Made by a program: the position numbers and the translations under genes
The notes under the pieces: model-generated
The model's database searches: none
The model's input: the letters and a program-made list of their open reading frames with translations, nothing else
Told to the model about the DNA's origin: nothing
Assembly (NCBI GenBank): GCA_964447285.1
Contig: CAYURO010000005.1
Location: forward strand, 139,878-203,877
Direction of reading: 5' to 3'
DNA: 64,000 bases
DNA from: CAJBNH01 sp964447285
GTDB taxonomy: Bacteria > Myxococcota_A > UBA9042
In this document: positions 44,959-52,435 of the stretch, one piece after another
Position numbering within the stretch: position 1 is the first letter of the stretch
Layout of the letters: the number at the start of each line of letters is the position of its first letter

Positions 44959-45254
44959 GGCACGAGGCTCCGGGCGGCGGGGGCGGCCAAACGCGCAGCA
45001 TCCTGCTCAAGGACTGAACAGATGTCCAGCACTTCGGCACAGGCGCACCGGAGGGTCGCCCGAAGTCGGTGCAAAGGCTTGCGGATTTGTCAGGGAGGGG
45101 GGGGGGGGTACGACAGGCAGGGTTTTTTTCTTAATTAATCTGATAAGGGGAAAACCGTTTGTATCTAAAACAAAGCCCCATTGCACCCCACCCCCTCCGC
45201 CGGCTACGCTACTGTGTTTGGTATATGATNNNNNNNNNNGGGGGTGGGCCAGGA
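44959..45254. other. Intergenic stretch with scaffold gap and contig-end-like sequence
   Basis: No gene. From about 45090 the base composition falls sharply and homopolymers appear: a 12-G tract (45097-45108), a T7 run near 45122, C-rich runs near 45189-45197. The ten N at 45230-45239 follow. This looks like low-quality contig-end sequence, so both gap size and flanking bases are doubtful. Confidence 0.8.
45230..45239. other. 10-N assembly gap
   Basis: Ten ambiguous bases join two contigs. The regulator gene on the right ends 16 nt from the gap with a proper stop codon, so it appears complete. Confidence 0.97.
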
Positions 45255-46094
45255 CTAGCGGCGGCCAGACTGGCCCAAGACCTCAGAGAGCTCGCCTTGG
45301 GTCTCGACTTCGGCTTCGGCGCGGGCGCGCAACGTCACAGGGGCGACGTTCTGGCGCAGGGAGTCCATACGGACCCGAGTCGCGCCGTCGGCTTCGATCT
45401 CCAGGCCGCCCACGCGCCGCAACTCCCACGACCCGGGCTTGTCGGAAGCATCGGAGCGCACCAACACCAGCTTGCCCAACAACGGCGGCTGCGCAGGCTG
45501 GTGGAACAGCGCCCAGCTGCCCTCTGGAACGACGGGCGACAGATTGCCGGCCTGACAGCGCACCAAGAACATGCCGGTCCGGCTCAGCTTCTTGTTGGCG
45601 GGAGGCAGCACCCACGCAAGCACCAGCGGCGCAGCGTGTCGACCGCGGCCGTTGACGCGAAGATCGACCGCCGGCACCGCCCGACGACGGCGCGGGTCGG
45701 CTTCACCGGGTGGCAGCACCTTCCAACCGTGGCGCTCCAGATCCTTCAGCCCCTCGACCTCCGTGCCGCGGACAGCCACGACGGGAGCCTCGATGGCACC
45801 CGGCACCAGCGCGGCCGGAGGCACATCCAGCCCACAGGCGATGCGGAACAGGTTGCGCGTCGTGATCGGTCGTCGGCCGCCTTCGTAGTCTTGGTATTGC
45901 TTCTGGTCGACGCCGCAGCGCTCTCCTGCCTGGGACTGCGTGAGCCCCAGCGCCTTGCGGCGCGCTTGGATGCGGCGGCCCAGTTCTTTGAGCCAGAAGG
46001 TGAAATCGGCGTCTTGGGTGAGGTCTCGCATGGACGCGGAGGGAATCGCAGGTGAGAACGAATCGGAACCCTTGGATTCGTGGGGGGCCAACAT
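45255..46094 (-). CDS. XRE-family regulator with catalytically altered S24-like domain
   Basis: 279 residues from an ATG with AAAGG about 8 nt upstream; a second ATG at 46031 is possible. The N-terminal helix-turn-helix is XRE type (LGRRIQARRKALGLTQSQAGERCGVDQKQYQDYEGGRRPI, about residues 37-80). The C-terminal third resembles the LexA/CI S24 fold (GMFLVRCQAGNLSPVVPEGSWALF, then LLGKLVLVR). At the place of the catalytic Ser is Asn (QAGNLSP where LexA-type proteins have G-x-SM), and the expected Lys is Arg (WELRRVGG). It probably binds DNA and dimerises through the C-terminal domain but cannot self-cleave. No RecA-dependent switch is expected. It is divergent from the 1165-residue lipoprotein gene and may control it (inference). 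Confidence 0.75.
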   Translation of the reverse strand: MLAPHESKGSDSFSPAIPSASMRDLTQDADFTFWLKELGRRIQARRKALGLTQSQAGERCGVDQKQYQDYEGGRRPITTRNLFRIACGLDVPPAALVPGAIEAPVVAVRGTEVEGLKDLERHGWKVLPPGEADPRRRRAVPAVDLRVNGRGRHAAPLVLAWVLPPANKKLSRTGMFLVRCQAGNLSPVVPEGSWALFHQPAQPPLLGKLVLVRSDASDKPGSWELRRVGGLEIEADGATRVRMDSLRQNVAPVTLRARAEAEVETQGELSEVLGQSGRR

Positions 46095-46569
46095 CTGGAT
46101 GCCTTTTTGGACGCCATCAAGGACTGGTCCGGGACGGGACTCATCTTGCAGATCCGCTTCAGTGGAAGCGCAAAACGCAGCCGTTGGACCTGCTCCGGCC
46201 AGTTTCCTCCGTCCAAAACGGCCGTCAAGCGCAAACTACGCAGAAACTTTGGGGGGACTCCCGATGCGCGCACCACCGCGACGCACGAAAACCGCCTTGT
46301 ATTCCCCGGGAGGCGGACGCCAATAGAGAGCGGAACCACGCTAAATCAACAGGAAAGTTGCGAAAGACGGCGAGATTGTGCCCGACCGCGGGGCGACGAG
46401 CCCCGATCCGGGGCGGTCGCTTGCCGCAGTTGATCGTTCTGGTCCCGCACACCGCCAGCGGAGTGGGCACATCGTGTCAACCTTTCGAAAGACAAATCGA
46501 ATTCACCTCCAACGCAAGGCCTTGCGCTGCACCCGCCGACGTGGTCAGATGGCCTGTTGGAGGTGTCAC
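46095..46569. other. 475-nt divergent intergenic stretch
   Basis: No credible gene; short open frames (for example 46080-46433 plus) lack ribosome sites and family features. It holds a compact dyad cluster at 46383-46419 with two alternative inner hairpins. The GGAGG site of the lipoprotein gene is at 46559-46563. Confidence 0.65.
46383..46419. repeat. Nested inverted repeat with two alternative hairpins
   Basis: Outer arms cgaccgc (46383-46389) and gcggtcg (46413-46419) enclose ggggc-gacga-gcccc and gccccg-atc-cggggc, which share the central gcccc (46400-46404). Only one inner hairpin can form at a time. It lies about 150 nt before the TTG start of the lipoprotein gene. Confidence 0.6.
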
Positions 46570-49500
46570 TTGGCACACACTTATTCTTCTTGGCGTACGG
46601 TTTCCCGCTCGATCATCGTCACCCTGCTGGGCGTGCTTCCCCTGTGGGCGTGCACCACCGGAACGGGTGGCGGCGGAGGCGGCGGCGGCACCTGGAATTT
46701 CGGCAACGAAGACGTGCTGGCGCAGGTCGACAACGGCCAGACGCCCGATACCGCCAAGCCCGACGCGACCGTGACGCCTGACGTGGCTGCCGACATCGAC
46801 CCGGTCGACACCTTCGTCGAAGAAATTCGCTATGACGGAGACGATTTGGACGACGCGGAGCCGCCGCTGACCGACGTTCAAGATGCCGTCGAACCCGATG
46901 CAGCCGTTGACGTCGACGACGCTGGCGACTCCAGCGACCAAGACGTGCCGATCGAGCTGCCCAAGGGAACGGCCTCCGTCACCGGTCTTGTGCTGGACGA
47001 GAACAACCTGCCGATCAAGGGCGCGAAGGTCATCTACGTCGACGTCGGCAACGAAACCCTGACCGACGGCGCGGGCAAGTTCTCGCTGCAGAAGATCGTC
47101 GCGCACGACGCCGCGCGCTTGCGCTTCGAGATGCCGGGCTACGCGTCGTTTGAGAAGCCCGTGCGCCTGTTGCACAACGAGGGGTCGGTCGTCCGCGTGC
47201 GCATGCTCGAGCAGGGACCTGAGCAGATCGTGCAGCCCAAGTTCGGCGGCGTCGTACATCACCCGCGCGGTAACGTGCAGTTCAAGCCGGGCACCATCGT
47301 CGATGCGCTAGGTCAGCCGTTCAAGGGCGAGGTCCGCGTCCGTATGACCCACATTGACCCCGGTACCACCCAAATCGAAGGCGCACCGGGCAACTTCCTC
47401 GGGCGGCAGAACGACGGCACGCTGTCGATCATCGAGTCGTTCGCCATGGCCGAGATCTCGATGACCGACGAAAACGGCGACCCTGTGGAGCTTGCTGCTG
47501 GCAAGACCGCAACGCTCGACATGGACCTGCCCGTCGTCACGACCGCTAAACTGGGCGACACCATTGCGATGTGGCACTACCTCGACGCCAAGAAGATGTG
47601 GATCGAGGAGGGCATGGCGAAGATCGTCAAGTCGACCCGCGACCCCAAGCGGTTGGCGATGGTCGCCGACGTCGGCCACTTTTCGTGGTGGAATTGCGAC
47701 AAGGCCGGCAACGCCCGCTGCATTTCCGGCACCGTCACGGGCTGCGACGGCGAGCCGCTGGCAGGCGTCACCATCGAGGCCAAGGGCGCCGGCGCGAACG
47801 TGCACGACGGCGACAGCAGCAAAAGCGACGGCAAGTACTGCGTCATGGGCTACTTGGGCCAGAAGACGATCGTCACCTACCGCTTGGGCAACCGCATCGC
47901 CAAGGAAGTCGAGCTTGTCCCTCAGGGTCCCGGCGCGTTCTGCGGTGGCGGCTGCGTCAACCAGCCCGACGTGCAGGTCTGTTTCAACGGCTGCTCGCGC
48001 GGCAACGTGGTGGACTCGGGCGGTCTCGCGATCCCCGGTGCTCAGGTGTACGTGCCCAAGTATGCAAGCGGCAAGGCGACTGAGGACCCGATGGCGTTCA
48101 GCGACGATCTGGGCGGCTTCAAGGTCGAGGCGCTGACGCTTGACCCGATGAAGGTGCAAGTCGTCAAGCCCGGCTACTTGCCCGGTGAAGTCAACAGCGT
48201 CCCCGTCAAGGGTGCGCTGGACGGCGGCACTTGCCCCGCGCAGCCCGACACCATCGTGCTCGACCAGCCCTGCTTGGCCGGTACCGTTCTGTCGTCCAGC
48301 GGCGAGCCCCTTGCGGGTGCTCAGGTCATGTTCGAGCCCTACGGCAAGCTGCCTGCCAGCCCCGTCAGCACCACCGGCGTCGACGGCAAGTACACGGTAC
48401 GCGGCCCGCTTGGCGCCACCGGCAAGCTGACCGTTCAGGCGGCGAACCACTGGCCCGCCGTTCAGGTGCTGAAGCTGACGGCGACCCAGGCGTGCTCTGC
48501 CAAGACCGCGCAGCTGGTTCCGGCCGTCACGCTGACCGGCTGGGGCTGCCTGACCGGCACCGTCACCGACCCGAATGGTGTGGGTCTCGAGGGCATTCAG
48601 GTCGCGGGCGGCGCCAACGGCGGTTCGCAGCTCGTCACCACCGGCCCCGGCGGCACCTTCTGCATGGAAGGTCCGGTCGGCGCTCCGATGCAGGTCGGCG
48701 CAAGCGGCGCGGGTCTGGCCGGCGCGATCCAGACCGTGCAGATCGGCAAGGGCGGCACATGCGGCGGCGCAACCTGCGGCGAGACGACGGTGTCGCTGCA
48801 GATGAAGCCGACCGTGTTCGAGCACTTGGAGGGCTTCTGGAAGGACTGCCAGACCGTGCTGGGCGACGTTCAGGTGGCCGACCTGCAGGTCAAGGGAGCC
48901 GCCGCGGGTCTCGAGCAGATTCAGGGCATGCACGCCGTGGGCTTCCAGGAGGCAGACGGCACCCGACGCATCGCGATCATCCTGTCCGACGCGGCCGGTC
49001 CGGCGGTGCTGGGCAAGGGAAAGTCCTTGTGGTTCAACGAGATGGCGATCGGCCCTTACAACGCGGCTCAGGTCGTGACGTACAACCTGCCCGGCATCGG
49101 TGCGGACGGTCCGAACGCGACGACTCGCCTGCGCGGCCAGATCATGTCGAAAACCGGCGGCAAGCTGGGCATCGACGCGTCGCTGTACCGCTTGAGTGAG
49201 ACGCAGCCGTCGACCATGACGGTGGTGTTCGGCGCAGAGGCGGGCAAGGCGGCCGAGGGCTTCTTCGACCTCACCTTCGAGTCCGAGTGTGGCGTCGGCA
49301 GCGGCACGGCGCGGGTCAAGGGCTCGTTCGTGATCCAGAAGTTGCTGCAGCTGCCCCTGACCGACACGACCACGGCGGCCTATCAGGCGTGGCAGAAGTG
49401 CTACGAGGGCTATGACAGCCCGACCTACTGGACCTCGGCCAAGATCGGCGCAGTCGATGCGATCACCGTCAATGGTGTCGATAAGTTGGCGGCCAATGCG

Positions 49501-50067
49501 ACCGGCCAGATCATGTACGCCGCCCGTGACAAGGGCCTTCTGGCCGACACCGCCGTGCCCACCGAGGGTTTGGCGATGTCGTACACCGGCTCGGACGTCA
49601 AGCTGTCCGGCGACTTCCCGAAGCTGCTGATCGGCAAGAACGCCTTGGGTCTCGGTGCCTTCTGCGGCAACTTGGGCTTCCTCGACTGCTGCTCGGGCTC
49701 GCCGGAGCAGCCGGTCGCGCTGTCGTGCGGCACCGGCAATGTCGATGCCAAGGTGGGCGGCTGCCAGACCTTTGGCGTCCCTGCGTGCCCCGCCAACATC
49801 GGCGGCGCCTCCATGTCCGTCCAAGTCGGCTCGTGCATCTACAAGCTGGAACCGGAGGACGCGGACATCACGTTGAAGGGCTTGGGCTCCATCCCGATGA
49901 CGGGCGGCCTGACGGGCTCGCTGAAGGCGACCATCACCAAGCTGGCGAGCGGCAACGCGACGACTTGCAAGGGAGCCAGCCTGTCTGTCGACTTCACGGC
50001 GGCGACCTGCCGCGTGGCACCCGCGACGAACCTGGGCTTCCAGCACGCGAGCGACCTGACCCCGTAA
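46570..50067 (+). CDS. Giant lipoprotein with acidic linker and carboxypeptidase-regulatory-like repeats
   Basis: 1165 residues from a TTG with GGAGG 6 nt upstream (46559-46563); the ATG at 46549 is less well placed. The lipobox is PLWAC (Cys about 28) followed by Gly8. Residues about 45-135 are an Asp/Thr/Val/Glu linker. The body contains a series of carboxypeptidase-regulatory-like beta-sandwich units, recognisable by repeated openings: TGLVLDENNLPIKGAKV, SGTVTGCDGEPLAGVTI, GNVVDSGGLAIPGAQV, GTVLSSSGEPLAGAQV, GTVTDPNGVGLEGIQV. A C-terminal Cys-rich region follows (CGNLGFLDCCSGS, CGTGNVDAK, CQTFGVPACP). It is a surface protein, perhaps an adhesin or scaffold. Strong terminator downstream. 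No enzymatic motif seen. Confidence 0.82.
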   Translation: MAHTYSSWRTVSRSIIVTLLGVLPLWACTTGTGGGGGGGGTWNFGNEDVLAQVDNGQTPDTAKPDATVTPDVAADIDPVDTFVEEIRYDGDDLDDAEPPLTDVQDAVEPDAAVDVDDAGDSSDQDVPIELPKGTASVTGLVLDENNLPIKGAKVIYVDVGNETLTDGAGKFSLQKIVAHDAARLRFEMPGYASFEKPVRLLHNEGSVVRVRMLEQGPEQIVQPKFGGVVHHPRGNVQFKPGTIVDALGQPFKGEVRVRMTHIDPGTTQIEGAPGNFLGRQNDGTLSIIESFAMAEISMTDENGDPVELAAGKTATLDMDLPVVTTAKLGDTIAMWHYLDAKKMWIEEGMAKIVKSTRDPKRLAMVADVGHFSWWNCDKAGNARCISGTVTGCDGEPLAGVTIEAKGAGANVHDGDSSKSDGKYCVMGYLGQKTIVTYRLGNRIAKEVELVPQGPGAFCGGGCVNQPDVQVCFNGCSRGNVVDSGGLAIPGAQVYVPKYASGKATEDPMAFSDDLGGFKVEALTLDPMKVQVVKPGYLPGEVNSVPVKGALDGGTCPAQPDTIVLDQPCLAGTVLSSSGEPLAGAQVMFEPYGKLPASPVSTTGVDGKYTVRGPLGATGKLTVQAANHWPAVQVLKLTATQACSAKTAQLVPAVTLTGWGCLTGTVTDPNGVGLEGIQVAGGANGGSQLVTTGPGGTFCMEGPVGAPMQVGASGAGLAGAIQTVQIGKGGTCGGATCGETTVSLQMKPTVFEHLEGFWKDCQTVLGDVQVADLQVKGAAAGLEQIQGMHAVGFQEADGTRRIAIILSDAAGPAVLGKGKSLWFNEMAIGPYNAAQVVTYNLPGIGADGPNATTRLRGQIMSKTGGKLGIDASLYRLSETQPSTMTVVFGAEAGKAAEGFFDLTFESECGVGSGTARVKGSFVIQKLLQLPLTDTTTAAYQAWQKCYEGYDSPTYWTSAKIGAVDAITVNGVDKLAANATGQIMYAARDKGLLADTAVPTEGLAMSYTGSDVKLSGDFPKLLIGKNALGLGAFCGNLGFLDCCSGSPEQPVALSCGTGNVDAKVGGCQTFGVPACPANIGGASMSVQVGSCIYKLEPEDADITLKGLGSIPMTGGLTGSLKATITKLASGNATTCKGASLSVDFTAATCRVAPATNLGFQHASDLTP

Positions 50068-50092
50068 CCTTGCTGTTCTGAAGACAAAAGCG

Positions 50093-50132
50093 AAGAAGCC
50101 CCCGAGCCGTGAGGTTCGGGGGCTTCTTGCGT
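50093..50132 (+). terminator. Strong intrinsic terminator after the giant lipoprotein gene
   Basis: 16-bp stem (50093-50108 with 50113-50128, one G-U pair) with a GTGA loop, flanked by aaag on the left and ttgcgtt on the right. The 5' flank (aaaagcgaagaa) lets it also act weakly on the opposite strand, where the DHODH-like gene ends. Confidence 0.85.
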
Positions 50133-50150
50133 TCAGGCCAACGGCAAGAC

Positions 50151-51137
50151 TCAGTCGAAGCCGAGGATGGCCTTGACGTACTGGCCGCGCTCAAAAGACC
50201 AAGCGTCGTCGAGCTTGCGGCGGGCCAGCTTGCCGCGGAAATCGTCCAGCTTCTGGTAGCCGTGGGCGTCCATCCACTCCAGCAGCTCAGCGCGCAGGAT
50301 CTTCACGTACGACGGCGAGTGCGCGTACAGCGCGCTGACCACCTGCACCGCTTGGGCACCCACCAGCACCATCTTTGCGACGTCCTTGCCCGTGCGCAGG
50401 CCGGTGCTGGCGATGATGTCGGCCTCGATGCGCTGCGACAGCAGGGCGGTCCAGCGCAGCGGCACCAGGCTCTCGTTGGGCAGGGTCAGCTGGCGTTGGG
50501 CCATCTTCTCTTCGCGGTCCACGTCGATGTCGGGCTGGAACAGGCGGTTGAACAGGATAAGGGCACCCGCGCCGGCCTTCTGCAGGTTGGCTGCATGGTT
50601 CATCGTGCTTGTGTAGTACGGGTGCAACTTGACCGAGAGCGGCAGGCGGACGGCAGCGCGGATGGCCGCCAACGTCTCGACCTCATTGGCCTCGATCTGG
50701 GCGGCGGTCACGTTCGGGTCGAGAGCGGGCGAATAGAAATTCAGCTCCAGGCCGTCGACGCCGGTCTCTTCCAGCTGGCGTGCGTACTGCACCCAAGTGT
50801 CGCGCTGCAGACAGTTCAGGCTCGCGATCAGCGGCAGCTTGGTTTCCTTGCGCGTGCGGGCCACCCAGTACAGGTGGTGCTTGGGGCCGGCGTGCTCGGC
50901 GGACGGGAACAGCGACTGTGCCTCCGCGAACGGGTTGTCGAACTGCGCCATGCGCTGCTCGAAAGCCGCCTCTTCCAGATGGACCTGCTCCTCGAACAGC
51001 GACTTGATCACAAGTGCGCCGGCGCCGGCGTCCTCAACTGCCTTGATCGCGTCGATCTTCTTCGACATCGAGCAAGCGCCGACGACGATGGGGTTGGAGA
51101 TTGGGATCCCCATGTAGGTGGTCTGCAAGCGGGTCAT
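50151..51137 (-). CDS. Dihydroorotate dehydrogenase-like flavoprotein
   Basis: 328 residues. TIM-barrel of the DHODH/FMN group: MGIPISNPIVVGACSMSKK, AGAGALVIKSLFEEQ, SLNCLQRDTWVQYARQLEETGVDGLELNFYSP, LPLSVKLHPYY, GAGALILFNRLFQPDID, ASTGLRTGKDVAKMVLVGAQAVQVVSALY. This is the PyrD-like branch, often annotated as dihydroorotate dehydrogenase-like. No other pyrimidine genes are near, so dihydroorotate is not a safe substrate. The ribosome site GAGGTAGAG precedes the ATG. Complete. Confidence 0.85.
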   Translation of the reverse strand: MTRLQTTYMGIPISNPIVVGACSMSKKIDAIKAVEDAGAGALVIKSLFEEQVHLEEAAFEQRMAQFDNPFAEAQSLFPSAEHAGPKHHLYWVARTRKETKLPLIASLNCLQRDTWVQYARQLEETGVDGLELNFYSPALDPNVTAAQIEANEVETLAAIRAAVRLPLSVKLHPYYTSTMNHAANLQKAGAGALILFNRLFQPDIDVDREEKMAQRQLTLPNESLVPLRWTALLSQRIEADIIASTGLRTGKDVAKMVLVGAQAVQVVSALYAHSPSYVKILRAELLEWMDAHGYQKLDDFRGKLARRKLDDAWSFERGQYVKAILGFD

Positions 51138-51245
51138 TCGGCTCTACCTCGTGCGTGGGATGGCCGGCGCGTAGGGGAAAGGGGGGGCGCCAGAGTGCGC
51201 AGAGGGTAGGCCGAAGCGCCACGGGAGGCAATCGGCGCGTCGCTT

Positions 51246-52301
51246 TCAGCCGGGATCTGCTGCCAGGACTGGGCTTTGTGGATGGGCGGCGATGTAGAGG
51301 TATTCCTTGTTCCGCAGCGCGCCGGGCTGGCCCACCTTGGTGCCGCTGGGGTTATAGATGCCGATCTGCGCCCCGACATAGCGCTTGAAGTCGTGTTCCA
51401 GCGTGACCACCCGGGCCTGCCCTTGCCACAGTCGGCCCAGCATCGCCTCCATCGACTCACGCGACAGATAGCCCTCATTGCTGAAGCTGACGACCAGCAC
51501 CGGCGCCCGCACCGCCTGCAGGGTCGCCTCGAAGGTCGCTGCAAACCGCACCCGCGAGTTGTACGGCGACGTCCGCTCGCGTACGTCCACGCGCTTGCAC
51601 GCCGTGCCGTAGACCTCAGGCTTGTCCCAGCGCACCAGCGACTCCCAAACGTGGTAATTCCCCAGGTATGAGTGCTGGTTGTAGGGCGGGTCCAGGTATA
51701 CGACGTCCGCCTCCAGCGTCTGCGCGGCCAGCAGGGCGTCCAGACATGTCGCCTGACCCTTGCCGTGGCGGGCGCGGTGCAGCACATCCGGCATCCGCAA
51801 CGCAAGGTCACGGTGGGCCCGCGGCGCCCACTGCTTCAGATAGGCCATCTGCACCCCGGTCGTGCTGTCGACGCGGTCTGCCGCCTCCATCAGCGCCACC
51901 AGAAGCACGGCTTCCAGTTCCGGATCCAGACCCTTGGCGGCGATGGCCTCCCGGATGGCGTCGACCCGCGCGCCGTTCTTGGGCTGGAAGAACCGCGACC
52001 GCTCGCAAAACGTCTCGGTGAAGTAGCCGGGCTGCCCCGGCAGGGCGTTCAGTTCACGAATCAGGGACTCGGCCCGCGCGCGCACGTCCTCAGAGTCCGC
52101 CTGCACGTAGCAGCGGGCCAGGGTTGCAGCGTAGGCGTTGATGTCGTTCGACAGGACGCGGAACCCCTCGCGCTTCAGGGCATGGCCGACCCGCGATGTG
52201 CCGCTGAACAGATCGATGACGGTGCGAACGCCGTCGACACGGCCGACTGCAGCCAGGATATCGTTGACCAGTGTGCGTTTGGAGCCGAGGTACTTGATCA
52301 T
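51246..52301 (-). CDS. D12-class N6-adenine DNA methyltransferase
   Basis: 351 residues from the ATG at 52299-52301. The N-terminal MIKYLGSKRTLVNDI is a hallmark of Dam-like D12 enzymes. SAM motif I is DLFSGTSRVG (30-39), and catalytic motif IV is DPPYN (204-208). Segments after it (YLGNYHVWESLVRWD, VVSFSNEGYLS) agree with the family. Amino-methylation of adenine in a specific site is expected; the recognition sequence is unknown. No restriction endonuclease gene lies nearby, so it may be an orphan methylase. It is divergent from the TAXI-pLGIC gene. Confidence 0.88.
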   Translation of the reverse strand: MIKYLGSKRTLVNDILAAVGRVDGVRTVIDLFSGTSRVGHALKREGFRVLSNDINAYAATLARCYVQADSEDVRARAESLIRELNALPGQPGYFTETFCERSRFFQPKNGARVDAIREAIAAKGLDPELEAVLLVALMEAADRVDSTTGVQMAYLKQWAPRAHRDLALRMPDVLHRARHGKGQATCLDALLAAQTLEADVVYLDPPYNQHSYLGNYHVWESLVRWDKPEVYGTACKRVDVRERTSPYNSRVRFAATFEATLQAVRAPVLVVSFSNEGYLSRESMEAMLGRLWQGQARVVTLEHDFKRYVGAQIGIYNPSGTKVGQPGALRNKEYLYIAAHPQSPVLAADPG

Positions 52302-52435
52302 CGGTGGGTCGTCTACCACGGCAAGCGTCGCCCGGCGAGTCTGCAGCGGACGCAAGGCGGGCCGTGGACTTTTGGCCTCGCCACCGCCGAAACTGTGCTC
52401 CGCCGCGCGCACGCGCAGCAACGGAGGAGTGGCCC

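Noticed and set aside
46080..46433. 117-codon plus-strand open frame between regulator and lipoprotein
   Set aside because: Overlaps the regulator start, lacks a ribosome site and matches no family I know.
47308..50046. Long minus-strand open frame opposite the giant lipoprotein
   Set aside because: Antisense shadow; composition is Arg/Ala/His rich without domains.
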